NCBI GenBank assembly: GCA_017615125.1
Contig: JAGAAS010000028.1
Coordinates: 52,244-116,243 of the forward strand
Origin: Bacteroidaceae bacterium
Lineage (GTDB): Bacteria > Bacteroidota > Bacteroidia > Bacteroidales > Bacteroidaceae
DNA length: 64,000 nucleotides
Direction of reading: 5' to 3'
In this document: positions 1 to 7,967 of the stretch, piece by piece
Layout of the letters: each line of letters begins with the position of its first letter
Numbering within the stretch: position 1 is the first letter of the stretch
The notes under the pieces: generated by a model
Databases searched by the model: none
What the model saw: the letters and a program-made list of their open reading frames with translations, nothing else
Told to the model about the DNA's origin: nothing
Made by a program: the position numbers and the translations under genes

Positions 1-1
1 C

Positions 2-1465
2 CGTTGTGTGAACAAGGCCAACATTTCTGGTGCCGGCACCTATGTAGGTGGTATCACAGGTTATGTTGGTGTTGCAACAGCCAAAGTAACCAATAGCTAT
101 AATACTGGTGACATTACTGGTACTACCAACTGCGGTGGTGTTGCTGGTTCTAACAACGCCACAGCTGTAATCGAGAATATATTTAATCTGGGTAATGTTT
201 TGGGTACCACTGTTGGCGCTTGCGTAGGTGGAACCACGAAGAAGGACAATGTGAAAAATGCCTTTGCTACAAAGGAGTATGGCATCACAACTAGCCAGAC
301 TACCGTTACCGACGAGCAGATGGTATCGGGTTATGTGGCTCACTTGCTGGGTGAGGCCTTCGGACAGACCATTGGAACTGACGCTTATCCTGTTCTTAAC
401 GGCGCAAAGGTTTATCAGGTGAATTATACCACCAGCCTATCTGAGGACAGCGATTCTCTTTATACCAATGGGACACTGCCTGAATTTGAGCCTATCAATG
501 GCCTCTATCCTACATGGTTATCTGCTGTAGATGGTGAGCCGGTCAGCGAGGTTACATCAGATACAACGTTGTATGTCAACTTTGCAGCTCTTGTTGTCGG
601 TCCTGCTATTGCCACCTTCGAGGATGTGACAGACATCACCGAGCCTGTGGATGGTCACATGAGCGTAGGCACTGAGGACGACGATGAACGCGAGTTCTTT
701 ACCAGCGGCGACTATGCGTTTGCCAGCGGTTGCATGAGCGACTGGGATTACTGGTACTGGTTCGGCTATGCAAGCCGCACAGAGACAAGCTATGAGTCAC
801 TCAATGATCAGTGGAATAATGTTGTAGGCGGCGGCTATGACGGTTCCGCAACATACGGCGTAGCCTTCGCTGCTGAGTTCAATGGTCCCTGCTATGTCAC
901 GTTGCTTACAGAACCCGCTGTCGTTCCTGGCTTCTACATCACCAACAGCAGCTATACATACAACTCCATGACCGGCGGCGACAGCTTTGCCAAGAAGTTC
1001 GATAAGGGCGACTGGTTCAAGCTGACCATCACAGGTTATGATGCCGACGATGAAGTGACAGGTACGAAGGAGTACTATCTGGCTGACCTTCGCGATGCAA
1101 CGAAGGCATACATCATCAACGACTGGCGCTATGTTGACCTCAGCGGCCTCGGAACTGTTGCAAAGATTGGTTTCGCACTTTCCAGCACAGACAATGGTGC
1201 CTATGGAATGAACACACCCGCCTACTTCTGCTTCGATAACTTCGGTGCCGAGGGAACTGAGGTACTGCCTGAGAAGAATGTTACCTTCCGCGGGGATGTG
1301 AACGCTGATGGTGAGGTGAACGTTACCGACGTCACCGTACTTGTAGACATCATCCTCGGCAACACGACCGATTATGACAGGACCGTGGCCGATGTGAACG
1401 GCGACAATGAAGTGAACGTTTCCGACGTCACCACACTTGTAAGCATCATTCTGGCGACAGAATAA
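2..1465 (+). CDS. Surface protein with GLUG-like repeats, DUF4465 domain and dockerin-like C terminus (5' partial)
   Basis: The frame is open from the first bases, so the gene begins before the window. About the first 95 residues are glycine-rich GLUG-like repeats (GGITGYVG, NTGDITG). From about residue 205 to 420 there is a DUF4465-like beta domain with tryptophan- and tyrosine-rich blocks (DWDYWYWFGYA, PAYFCFDNFG). The last 60 residues hold two dockerin-like calcium loops, GDVNADGEVNVTDV and ADVNGDNEVNVSDV, ending at the C terminus. The protein is probably secreted and surface-attached; its ligand cannot be read from the sequence. The same C-terminal repeat type ends the giant protein at 56114-63580. 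A strong terminator follows 25 nt after the stop. The domain names are family recognition and the surface location is inferred. Confidence 0.8.
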   Translation, partial: RCVNKANISGAGTYVGGITGYVGVATAKVTNSYNTGDITGTTNCGGVAGSNNATAVIENIFNLGNVLGTTVGACVGGTTKKDNVKNAFATKEYGITTSQTTVTDEQMVSGYVAHLLGEAFGQTIGTDAYPVLNGAKVYQVNYTTSLSEDSDSLYTNGTLPEFEPINGLYPTWLSAVDGEPVSEVTSDTTLYVNFAALVVGPAIATFEDVTDITEPVDGHMSVGTEDDDEREFFTSGDYAFASGCMSDWDYWYWFGYASRTETSYESLNDQWNNVVGGGYDGSATYGVAFAAEFNGPCYVTLLTEPAVVPGFYITNSSYTYNSMTGGDSFAKKFDKGDWFKLTITGYDADDEVTGTKEYYLADLRDATKAYIINDWRYVDLSGLGTVAKIGFALSSTDNGAYGMNTPAYFCFDNFGAEGTEVLPEKNVTFRGDVNADGEVNVTDVTVLVDIILGNTTDYDRTVADVNGDNEVNVSDVTTLVSIILATE

Positions 1466-1489
1466 TCAAAAGTTTTAAGTGTGAAAGAT

Positions 1490-1522
1490 AAAGGCACTCT
1501 CCCGATTCGGGAGGGTGCCTTT
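1490..1522 (+). terminator. Rho-independent terminator of the DUF4465 surface gene
   Basis: A 16-bp hairpin with one G-T wobble (AAAGGCACTCTCCCG paired with CGGGAGGGTGCCTTT) and almost no loop lies 25 nt after the stop codon. The A and T flanks make it usable in both directions. Confidence 0.8.
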
Positions 1523-1573
1523 GTAATACTCTTCAATACGAGTGTCCTTTCCAACACCAAGACCAGACAAGAT

Positions 1574-1602
1574 AAAAAAGGAGACATCTCGGCGATGTCT
1601 CC
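1574..1602 (-). terminator. Terminator of tRNA-Lys
   Basis: On the minus strand a perfect 9-bp hairpin (GGAGACATC, loop, GATGTCTCC) is followed by six T residues. It begins a few bases after the 3' end of the tRNA gene, so it is the canonical terminator of that transcript. Confidence 0.85.
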
Positions 1603-1606
1603 TTCG

Positions 1607-1679
1607 TGATCCGTTTGGGGCTCGAACCCAAGACCCCATCCTTAAAAGGGATGTGCTCTACCTGCTGAGCTAACGGATC
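1607..1679 (-). tRNA. tRNA-Lys (anticodon TTT)
   Basis: A 73-nt cloverleaf reads on the minus strand. The acceptor stem is GATCCGT/ACGGATC with discriminator A. The D arm contains AGCTCAGCAGGTAGAGC. The anticodon stem CATCC/GGATG encloses the 7-base loop CTTTTAA, giving anticodon TTT (Lys). The T arm has the GGTTCGAGCC core. CCA is not encoded. It stands alone between a convergent surface gene and tdk and has its own terminator. Confidence 0.96.
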
Positions 1680-1838
1680 GACCTTCAAGCGCTATGGCCT
1701 TTCGGTCAAAAGCGGGTGCAAAGTTACGGAGAAAAACGGACTGAACAAATTTTTGAGGGGATTTTTTACTAATTGCCCCATTCTTTGGCTCTTGGTCTAC
1801 GTTTTCCTGCCGTTAAAGAATCAGTATCAGGTGCCTTT

Positions 1839-2474
1839 CTATGCTTCTCCGTCCTTGATTGCCTCCTTGTGCTCTTCGAGGGCTTTTTCGTAGCAGACAC
1901 GGCAGAGGGGCTCATACTCCATCTTCTCTCCTAGGAGCACGCGCTTGTCGTTGTCAACCGTACGGTGCGACACGTAAGCCAGGCTGCCGCAACGCACACA
2001 GATAGCGTGCACCTTAGTCACCTCGTCGGCAATAGCGAGCAAGGCGGGCATAGGGCCGAAAGGAATTCCGCGGAAATCCATATCCAAGCCGGCAACAATC
2101 ACACGCACCCCTCGGCGGGCAAGCTCGTTGCAGACATCCACCAGCCCTTCATCGAAGAATTGCGCTTCATCGATGCCCACCACCTCAATGTCGGACGAGA
2201 GAAGCAGGATGCTGGCGCTGGAATCGATAGGCGTAGAAGGAATGGAATTGCTGTCGTGCGAGACAACCTCGTCTTCCGAATAGCGTGTGTCGATAGCGGG
2301 CTTGAAGATTTCCACTTTCTGTCGGGCAAACTGCGCGCGCTTCAGACGACGGATCAGTTCCTCCGTCTTGCCCGAGAACATAGACCCGCAAACTACCTCG
2401 ATACGCCCCCTGCGCAACGTCTCACCCATTCTGTCTTCCGAAAAATCCAACATAGCTTTATTCCTTTCCAGCAA
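1839..2474 (-). CDS. tdk: Thymidine kinase
   Basis: Cytosolic salvage enzyme that phosphorylates thymidine with ATP to dTMP. The 211-residue product shows a Walker A motif near residue 30 ([12 protein letters not shown]), the IDEAQFF Walker B-type segment, a lasso segment with GLDMDFRG, and two zinc-binding CxxC pairs (CVRCG and CRVC), all typical of type II thymidine kinases. The length fits a family usually near 190-210 residues. A TATTTTTG -7 box lies about 20 nt upstream of the chosen ATG. A second in-frame ATG eight codons later (MLDFSEDRM) is possible. It is divergent from rsmI. Confidence 0.95.
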   Translation of the reverse strand: MLERNKAMLDFSEDRMGETLRRGRIEVVCGSMFSGKTEELIRRLKRAQFARQKVEIFKPAIDTRYSEDEVVSHDSNSIPSTPIDSSASILLLSSDIEVVGIDEAQFFDEGLVDVCNELARRGVRVIVAGLDMDFRGIPFGPMPALLAIADEVTKVHAICVRCGSLAYVSHRTVDNDKRVLLGEKMEYEPLCRVCYEKALEEHKEAIKDGEA

Positions 2475-2493
2475 GTAATTATCTTAATTTTTG

Positions 2494-2501
2494 CAAAAAT
2501 A
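2494..2501 (-). promoter_or_regulatory. -7 box (TATTTTTG) for tdk
   Basis: It matches the Bacteroidota TAnnTTTG -7 element on the minus strand, about 20 nt before the tdk start. No clear TTG is seen at the usual spacing upstream. Confidence 0.5.
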
Positions 2502-2543
2502 TAAAATCTATTGATAAGAGATGCTGAAAAAGCACAAAAATAA

Positions 2544-2574
2544 TTGAACAACGGAAGAAAAAATGCTACTTTTG
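2544..2574 (+). promoter_or_regulatory. Bacteroidota-type promoter of rsmI
   Basis: TTG at 2544-2546 and TACTTTTG at 2567-2574 are separated by 20 bp, the expected -33/-7 arrangement. The predicted start point leaves a leader of about 35 nt before rsmI. Confidence 0.7.
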
Positions 2575-2614
2575 CAGCGGAAGATAATTCATCGACTTAA
2601 GTCTTGAGTTCAGT

Positions 2615-3376
2615 ATGCTTTACCTTGTGCCCACCCCTGTCGGGAACCTTGAAGACATCACCTTGCGTGCTATCCGCGTGCTCAAGGAAGCAGACCTTAT
2701 CCTCTGCGAGGACACCCGCACCAGCGGCATCCTGCTCAAGCATTACGACATTCACAACGCCCTGCTGTCGCACCATAAGTTCAATGAGCACCAGACTATA
2801 GCGCCCATCGTCGAGCGACTGAGAAGCGGGCAGAATATTGCTCTCATCACTGACGCAGGCACGCCCGCCATCAGCGACCCGGGATTCCTGCTCGTCCGCG
2901 AGTGTGTACGGAACGACATCGAAGTGCAATGCCTGCCTGGAGCCACAGCCTTCGTGCCGGCACTGGTATCCTCCGGGCTGCCCGACGAACGGTTCTGCTT
3001 CGAGGGTTTCCTGCCGCAGAAGAAAGGACGGCAGACGCGCCTCCTCAGTCTTCACAACGAGGAACGCACGATGATTTTCTACGAATCGCCTTACCGCCTG
3101 GTGAAAACGCTACAGCAATTCATTGAACATTTTGGAGCGGAGCGCGAGGTGTCGGTATGCCGTGAGATTTCAAAGGTTCACGAAGAGAGTGTTCGAGGAA
3201 CGCTCTCGGAAGTACTTGCCCACTTTACCGAAGTGGAGCCCAAAGGCGAGATCGTCATCGTGCTTGCCGGCAACGACAACAAGAAACGCGATGCTGCCGA
3301 TGATAAGGAAAGAGACGAGCCTGACGCACAGTTGCCCAAGTCGTCAAGACAAGGCAAAAAACACCATAAGGAATAA
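2615..3376 (+). CDS. rsmI: 16S rRNA (cytidine(1402)-2'-O)-methyltransferase
   Basis: Uses S-adenosylmethionine to methylate the ribose of C1402 in 16S rRNA at the ribosomal P site. The N terminus has the family signature LYLVPTPVGNLEDITLRA, followed by CEDTRTSG, ALITDAGTPAISDPG (SAM-binding region), PGATAFVPALVSSGLP and FYESPYRL. The total of 253 residues is slightly shorter than many homologues and ends in a charged low-complexity tail (about residues 225-253). The ATG is 41 nt after a good -7 box. The next gene starts 24 nt downstream, so the two may be co-transcribed. Identity is near certain. Confidence 0.95.
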   Translation: MLYLVPTPVGNLEDITLRAIRVLKEADLILCEDTRTSGILLKHYDIHNALLSHHKFNEHQTIAPIVERLRSGQNIALITDAGTPAISDPGFLLVRECVRNDIEVQCLPGATAFVPALVSSGLPDERFCFEGFLPQKKGRQTRLLSLHNEERTMIFYESPYRLVKTLQQFIEHFGAEREVSVCREISKVHEESVRGTLSEVLAHFTEVEPKGEIVIVLAGNDNKKRDAADDKERDEPDAQLPKSSRQGKKHHKE

Positions 3377-3400
3377 TAGAACAACAATAGCATAGAACGT

Positions 3401-4255
3401 ATGAAAAAGTATCTGTTTCTCTTAGTAGGAGTCCTGCTGATTACCTCCTGCATGGAAGTGAAAAAAGAAAACGAAGTACTCACCAACCGCAACGACTCAC
3501 TGGTTGCCGTACTGCAAAAGAGGAATGCCGATTTGGAATCTGCGTTGGCCACCATCTCCGACATCCAGACGGGTTTCCAAAAGATTAACGACGCCGAAGG
3601 ACGCATCAACGTCAGGGGCGAAGGCGGGGAGCTGAGCCGCACGCCCCAGGCACAGCTGAAGAACGATCTGGAGTTCATTACCGAAACGATGGAGAAGAAC
3701 CGCCAGCGCATCGAAGAACTGGAGTCGCAGCTGAAAGCCAGCGGAAACAAGAATGCCAGCCTTCAGAAAATCATCAAGAACCTCAACAACGAGCTCAGCG
3801 TGAAAGTCGAGCAGATTGCCAAGCTTCAGAACGAGCTGTCAAAAAAGAACATCCGCATCAGCGAACTTGACAGCGCTGTCAACACCCTCACGCACGATGT
3901 CAACACGCTTCACGAAGCCAACGTCAGCCAAGAGAAAGTGATTGCCGAGCAAGAGGCAACGCTCAACCGCGCGTGGTATGTCTTCGGTACTTCAAAGGAA
4001 CTCAAGGAGCAGAACATCCTGAAGGACGGCAAGGTATTCTCCGAGGATGACTTCAACCGCGACTACTTCACGGCCATCGACATCCGCACCGACCTGGAAT
4101 TCCCTCTCTACGCCAAGAAAGCCGAGCTCCTCACCAACCATCCGAAAGGCAGCTACTACATGAAGACGGACGAGAGCAACAACATCACCTTTGTCATCAT
4201 CGATCCCGCACAGTTCTGGAGCGTATCCAGATATATGGTTATCCGCGTGAGGTAA
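3401..4255 (+). CDS. Coiled-coil lipoprotein, function unknown
   Basis: A 284-residue predicted lipoprotein. A hydrophobic signal peptide ends in the lipobox LITSC (Cys at about residue 17), so it is probably lipidated and envelope-anchored. Residues about 85-190 are a long heptad coiled coil (QRIEELESQLKASG, QIAKLQNELSKKNIRISELD). The last 100 residues form a small globular region (WYVFGTSKELKEQNIL, FPLYAKKAELLTNHP) of a kind seen in uncharacterised Bacteroidales lipoproteins. It follows rsmI by 24 nt. No enzymatic motif is visible; a structural envelope role is the most one can infer. Confidence 0.8.
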   Translation: MKKYLFLLVGVLLITSCMEVKKENEVLTNRNDSLVAVLQKRNADLESALATISDIQTGFQKINDAEGRINVRGEGGELSRTPQAQLKNDLEFITETMEKNRQRIEELESQLKASGNKNASLQKIIKNLNNELSVKVEQIAKLQNELSKKNIRISELDSAVNTLTHDVNTLHEANVSQEKVIAEQEATLNRAWYVFGTSKELKEQNILKDGKVFSEDDFNRDYFTAIDIRTDLEFPLYAKKAELLTNHPKGSYYMKTDESNNITFVIIDPAQFWSVSRYMVIRVR

Positions 4256-4332
4256 AGATTATTGTGGAATTGTGAAACTGTGGAAGTGCTCAGAATCGAT
4301 TTTACGATTTTACTGTTTTTCGATTAAACATT

Positions 4333-5028
4333 TTGAAGTACAAAGCCCTGTTCATAGACCTCGACAATACGCTTTACGACTTTTCCGCCAATAGTCGCGA
4401 AGCGTATCACGAGGTGTATGACCTGCTGGGCTACGAACGGTATTTCCCTTCCTTCGATGAATACTTCGCCATCTATTCTAAACGGAATGAAGAGCTGTGG
4501 CGCCTGTACGATGCCGGTAGCATCACGAAGGACGAGCTCAATACCCTCCGCTACCTGCATCCTCTGCAAGTAGCTGGTGTGAAGGACGCGGAAAGGATTT
4601 TCCGGCAGTTCTTTACGGAAGCCATGAAGATACTGCCCCATAAAGGACTGCTCCGCCCGCACGCCATCGAATGCCTCGATTATCTTCACCCCCGCTATAA
4701 GCTATACATCCTCTCCAACGGCTTCACCGAGCTACAGCGGCACAAGATGCGCTCCGCAGGCATCGAGCACTACTTCGACGGTGTCATCCTCTCCGAAGAT
4801 ATTGGCATCAACAAGCCTCAACGGGAGCTGTTCGACTACGCCCTCACCGTTGCCGGCACAACAGTAAAAGAGTCGCTGATGATTGGCGACAGCATGGAGA
4901 CAGACATTGAAGGCGCGCGAGCCGCAGGCTGGGATCAGATGTTCTACAACTACAAGCTGCTCTCCCCGCTTCCCTTCCAGCCAACCTACGAAATCCATTC
5001 CCTCGACGAAGTCTCCCGCTGGCTTTGA
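4333..5028 (+). CDS. HAD-superfamily phosphatase, YjjG-like
   Basis: A cytosolic HAD hydrolase of subfamily IA, 231 residues. Motif I is FIDLDNTLYDF (nucleophile and acid Asp near residues 9 and 11). The helical cap follows, then motif II LSNGF, motif III INKPQRELF and motif IV MIGDSMETDIEGARAAG. The N terminus and cap resemble YjjG-type nucleotidases, which dephosphorylate pyrimidine or non-canonical nucleotides; the exact substrate is not determined here. The start is TTG, because no ATG occurs in frame before the nucleophile motif. The nucleotidase role is inferred from family resemblance. Confidence 0.85.
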   Translation: MKYKALFIDLDNTLYDFSANSREAYHEVYDLLGYERYFPSFDEYFAIYSKRNEELWRLYDAGSITKDELNTLRYLHPLQVAGVKDAERIFRQFFTEAMKILPHKGLLRPHAIECLDYLHPRYKLYILSNGFTELQRHKMRSAGIEHYFDGVILSEDIGINKPQRELFDYALTVAGTTVKESLMIGDSMETDIEGARAAGWDQMFYNYKLLSPLPFQPTYEIHSLDEVSRWL

Positions 5029-5070
5029 CCAACACCTTCCCTTCGGGTGATTTCATTTAAAGTATAAATC

Positions 5071-5150
5071 CGTAGAGTTAAACTATATTTTTTTAGAGTT
5101 AAACTCCGCGGATTTATTGTTTAACTTCACGGCGTTAGCGCTTAACTCTA
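5071..5150 (+). repeat. AT-rich interspersed element with GTTAAAC arrays (copy 1)
   Basis: Non-coding DNA with repeated GTTAAAC/TTTAAC half-sites. The 27 nt at 5099-5125 (TTAAACTCCGCGGATTTATT and following) match 32394-32420 at 25 of 27 positions, and further CTTAACTCTA-like blocks are shared. Both copies sit upstream of promoters of envelope-protein genes. Confidence 0.55.
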
Positions 5151-5180
5151 TTTCGTGCCAATTGGAGTAATTCGTGTTTT

Positions 5181-5305
5181 TTATTTTGTATTCCACTCGC
5201 TAATTCGTATCTTTAACGACATCCGTTGTTTTAGATAGGGGTCGCCTCGGAAGAAAAAATATACCGTTGTTTATTTTGTTCTTCTCTCGGCTCACCTTAT
5301 CTTTG
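5181..5305 (+). promoter_or_regulatory. Tandem promoter cassette (copy E1) upstream of the TPR regulator
   Basis: Two promoters stand in tandem: TTG 5186-5188 with TATCTTTA 5208-5215, and TTG 5276-5278 with TATCTTTG 5298-5305, both with 19-bp spacing. Each spacer carries a CTCG-type block (CACTCGCTAA and CTCTCGGCTC). About 120 bp is closely similar to the reverse complement of 22870-22995, including TTTTAGATAGG, TCGCCTCGGAAGAAAAAAT and TTTATTTTGTTCTTCTCTCG. Confidence 0.7.
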
Positions 5306-5329
5306 TAGCACTCAATGTTATCAAAGGCC

Positions 5330-7114
5330 ATGATACGCATCAAATATCCCCTATTCATCGGGAAAAACAGTCGGAAGTCAGATGTTCTCCTCTGTCCTCC
5401 GTCTTCCGTCCGCTTTCTTCCGTCTTCTGTCCTCCGTCCTTTGTCCTCCATTCTCTGTCTTCTGTCTGTCGTCCTTCTCCTTTCCTGCGGCAAGTCCCCC
5501 GTGCGGGAGCAGCTGGAGCGGGCCGAGCAGGTGATGGAGACGGACAGCCGCGCGGCTTCTGCCGTGCTCGACAGCATCGACTCCTCCGCCCTTCGCGGCG
5601 AGGAGGCTGCGCTCTACGCCCTGCTCAAGACGCAGGCCGACTACAAGAGCTACAAGCCTCTCACGTCCGACTCCCTGCCGCTGGTTGCTACCCATTACTA
5701 CGGCACCAAGCGGAAAGGCTATCGTGCAGCCCTCTCACAGTACTATCTCGGCTGCGCCTATGGAGATATGCATCGCGACTTGGATGCCATCGACGCTCTG
5801 CTTCGCGCTACCACGCTCTTTCCCGACACCACGAACAAATACTTTGCCTACAGTCTGTTCGAGCTGGGAAAACTATATCTTAAGCATGAAAAAGAAAGGG
5901 AAGCTCTTGATGTGTTCCAGCGCTATCGGCTATCCTGTGTTTGCAACACAGATTCCACTAATATCGGTTACGCGGACATGTTTATGGGAAGAGCCTTTCT
6001 ATATTCAGAAAAAGGAGAGCAAGCCGAAGCCTGTTTCCGCAGAGTACGGGAAAACACATATCTGAATAATACCTTCCACGCAAATGCAACATTCCAGTTA
6101 GCAAAACTATATGCTTTTCTGGACAAGGATTATGACAAAGCGAAACCATACATAGAGGAGGCCCTCCTTAGTTATAAACAGAAAGAAGATGTCGGAGCTC
6201 TTTACTTGTTGAAGGGAAACCTGTTCTTCCACGAGAATAAGATTGACTCTGCTTTCTGGTACTACAATAGGGTATTGGAATGTAAGGAAGACATAAGAAC
6301 TTTTTGTCAAACTTACGAAAAACTGATAGAGTCGTCTCTTGCATTAGACAAGACAGATTCTCTTGGCTTATATTTCCGAAACTTCGTGGCTCTTTCTGAT
6401 TCGGTCTATGCTATTAGACAAGCCAAAGAGATTGCCGAGATTCAGGAAAGCCATGTTGTTGAGCTTCACGACAAGGAGCTGGAGGCTAGCCATCGGCGCT
6501 TTTTACTGTGGGTAGGACTGTTTGGCATCGTTGTCCTCACGGGTGCCGTTATCACGTACCTTCTTGCCGACCGCAGACGGAAAGCTGAAAGGCTGAGATA
6601 CGAGAACGCTTTAAATGCCATCCGTCAGCGACAGGTGGAGCAGTTAGCGCAAGAGGAGCAGGAAACTCCTGATGCCGAAGGATATGCAGAAGAACCTGAC
6701 GAAGAACCAGACGGTTTGGAAAAACCAGAAGGTTCTCTGTTTGTTACCATTCAGCGCGAGCGCATTGCACTCTACCGACAGCAATTTGCAAAAAGTGAGT
6801 GGCCTGCCTATTTCAATTCGCATAGAACGGATATCAAATTGGAAAAAAAGATGGATGCCAAGCACTCCGAGGAGTTGAGGCGTTATCTTAAGACTCTCTT
6901 CTCCGAAATGTTCGTCTCCATGCTTGGCAGCAATATCGAGCTGACCAAACACGATCTGGAATATTGCGCTATGGTAATGCTTGGTTTTAACACCACGCAG
7001 ATGGCATACTGCACGCAGGCTTCCGTCCATTCCTACCATTGTCGGCACGGTAAGATGAAAAGCATGCTTTCCAACGAATGGTATCAGATTGTTTATGGTA
7101 AGGTGAAGCAATAA
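5330..7114 (+). CDS. TPR-domain lipoprotein-like regulator with membrane segment and C-terminal HTH-like domain
   Basis: A 594-residue protein. A basic leader and hydrophobic stretch end in a lipobox, LLLSC (Cys about 53). Several TPR-type helical repeats follow (about 100-370; AALSQYYLGCAYGDM, YSLFELGKLYLKHEKE). A transmembrane helix lies near residues 390-411 (WVGLFGIVVLTGAVITYLL), then a cytoplasmic charged linker and a C-terminal helical domain with HDLEYCAMVMLGFNTTQMA, which resembles the LuxR-like HTH of Bacteroidota TPR regulators. It probably senses an envelope signal and acts at DNA; the target is unknown, but the adjacent secreted-protein operon is the natural candidate. The start at 5330 is preferred over ATG 5315 because 5315 lies only about 10 nt after the -7 box. 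The signal peptide is encoded by a heptamer repeat tract (5394-5477). Confidence 0.75.
   Translation: MIRIKYPLFIGKNSRKSDVLLCPPSSVRFLPSSVLRPLSSILCLLSVVLLLSCGKSPVREQLERAEQVMETDSRAASAVLDSIDSSALRGEEAALYALLKTQADYKSYKPLTSDSLPLVATHYYGTKRKGYRAALSQYYLGCAYGDMHRDLDAIDALLRATTLFPDTTNKYFAYSLFELGKLYLKHEKEREALDVFQRYRLSCVCNTDSTNIGYADMFMGRAFLYSEKGEQAEACFRRVRENTYLNNTFHANATFQLAKLYAFLDKDYDKAKPYIEEALLSYKQKEDVGALYLLKGNLFFHENKIDSAFWYYNRVLECKEDIRTFCQTYEKLIESSLALDKTDSLGLYFRNFVALSDSVYAIRQAKEIAEIQESHVVELHDKELEASHRRFLLWVGLFGIVVLTGAVITYLLADRRRKAERLRYENALNAIRQRQVEQLAQEEQETPDAEGYAEEPDEEPDGLEKPEGSLFVTIQRERIALYRQQFAKSEWPAYFNSHRTDIKLEKKMDAKHSEELRRYLKTLFSEMFVSMLGSNIELTKHDLEYCAMVMLGFNTTQMAYCTQASVHSYHCRHGKMKSMLSNEWYQIVYGKVKQ
5394..5477 (+). 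repeat. Degenerate heptamer tandem repeat (GTCYTCY, 12 units) inside a coding region
   Basis: Twelve consecutive 7-nt units can be laid out: GTCCTCC, GTCTTCC, GTCCGCT, TTCTTCC, GTCTTCT, GTCCTCC, GTCCTTT, GTCCTCC, ATTCTCT, GTCTTCT, GTCTGTC, GTCCTTC. The strand is almost pure pyrimidine. It encodes the n-region and hydrophobic core of the signal peptide. Gain or loss of one unit would shift the reading frame. Confidence 0.8.
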
Positions 7115-7186
7115 AAATTGGCTTCAGACACTGTTCTTTAAGGGCCGACGTCGACTTCTCTAAAGGAAAAGACGTCTTCAACTGTT

Positions 7187-7242
7187 AAAAAACCTCTTAA
7201 ATCACCTCTCAAAAAACGAGAGGCGTTTTAAGAGGTTTTTTT
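7187..7242 (+). terminator. Terminator after the TPR regulator gene
   Basis: A long two-part hairpin: outer stem AAAAAACCTCTTAAA with TTTAAGAGGTTTTTT, inner stem CCTCTC with GAGAGG. It ends in a T tract and separates the regulator from the next operon. The A/T symmetry suggests it can act in both directions. Confidence 0.85.
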
Positions 7243-7243
7243 C

Positions 7244-7274
7244 TTGGTCTCGCAGAACCTTGCATCTACTTTTG
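7244..7274 (+). promoter_or_regulatory. Promoter of the secreted protease operon
   Basis: TTG 7244-7246 and TACTTTTG 7267-7274 with 20-bp spacing. The TTG overlaps the edge of the preceding terminator. The start point falls near 7280, which makes ATG 7301 the first usable start of the following gene. Confidence 0.75.
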
Positions 7275-7300
7275 TTCGCGTAACGACAAAAAACAGCTGT

Positions 7301-7561
7301 ATGGACAAAGCAGATTTCACGTTTCTTATCGCATCATTCCTCTACATGATGTTTGCTCTGGCAGAGAGTATCGGCTTACTGCCAGATCCTGCCACTCTTG
7401 GCCTTGCTTTCATCCTTTTGTGGGGCATCTTCTTTATCACCACTTTAATCAAAAGTCGGTTCTACCTACAAAGAACGGGCAAGGTCTTGAACATCGCCAG
7501 TATCGTTCTTTCCTTGATGGTGTTTATCCTTTCTCTTATTATTATCATTATAACAGTTTAA
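7301..7561 (+). CDS. Small membrane protein, function unknown
   Basis: An 86-residue, very hydrophobic protein with three likely transmembrane helices: FLIASFLYMMFALAESIGLL, LGLAFILLWGIFFITTLI and IASIVLSLMVFILSLIIIII. A short loop (KSRFYLQRTGK) separates the last two. ATG 7301 is chosen because the promoter -7 box ends at 7274; an upstream in-frame GTG at 7244 would precede transcription. It is the first gene of the operon running to 15602 (13 nt to the next gene). No family is recognised; a chaperone or partner role for the exported proteins is speculation. Confidence 0.7.
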   Translation: MDKADFTFLIASFLYMMFALAESIGLLPDPATLGLAFILLWGIFFITTLIKSRFYLQRTGKVLNIASIVLSLMVFILSLIIIIITV

Positions 7562-7574
7562 TTCAATTATTCTT

Positions 7575-7943
7575 ATGAAAAAAATGTTATTAGTCATGAG
7601 TGTCTTGTTTCTTTCAATAGGAAACATTATCGCGCAAAATCAAAATCCGAAAATTGAGCTTACAGATTCAACAGGGATTATCGGTCCTCGTTCATTTTAT
7701 GAGAAACCTTCGGCATCTCTTAACAATTCTGAGATAATTATAGATTTCTCATCTGCTGTACCCTCTCAAGTAGTCCTTATCGACCAGAGTACGAATCAAA
7801 CGGTCTATTCCGACAGCTTTGCCTCCACCACGCAAGTCATCATCGATCTGGAGGATGAGGGTATTGGTGAAGGAAACTACCTGCTCCGCATCTACGCCTT
7901 CGGCAAATGGTGGTGGGGCGAGTTCGTGTTGGAAGATGAATAG
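7575..7943 (+). CDS. Secreted DUF3244-family small protein
   Basis: A 122-residue protein with a clear Sec signal peptide (MKKMLLVMSVLFLSIGNIIAQ, cut after about residue 21). The mature domain is about 100 residues of beta-rich sequence (IIIDFSSAVPSQVVLIDQ, GEGNYLLRIYAFGKWWWGEF), which fits the DUF3244 family of small Bacteroidota envelope proteins with an immunoglobulin-like fold. No catalytic motif is visible. It is second in the five-gene operon, with 13 nt before and 24 nt after. Its neighbourhood with a cysteine protease makes a protease-associated role possible, but this is inference. Confidence 0.75.
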   Translation: MKKMLLVMSVLFLSIGNIIAQNQNPKIELTDSTGIIGPRSFYEKPSASLNNSEIIIDFSSAVPSQVVLIDQSTNQTVYSDSFASTTQVIIDLEDEGIGEGNYLLRIYAFGKWWWGEFVLEDE

Positions 7944-7967
7944 TATTAACTTTAAAACTCTAAATTC

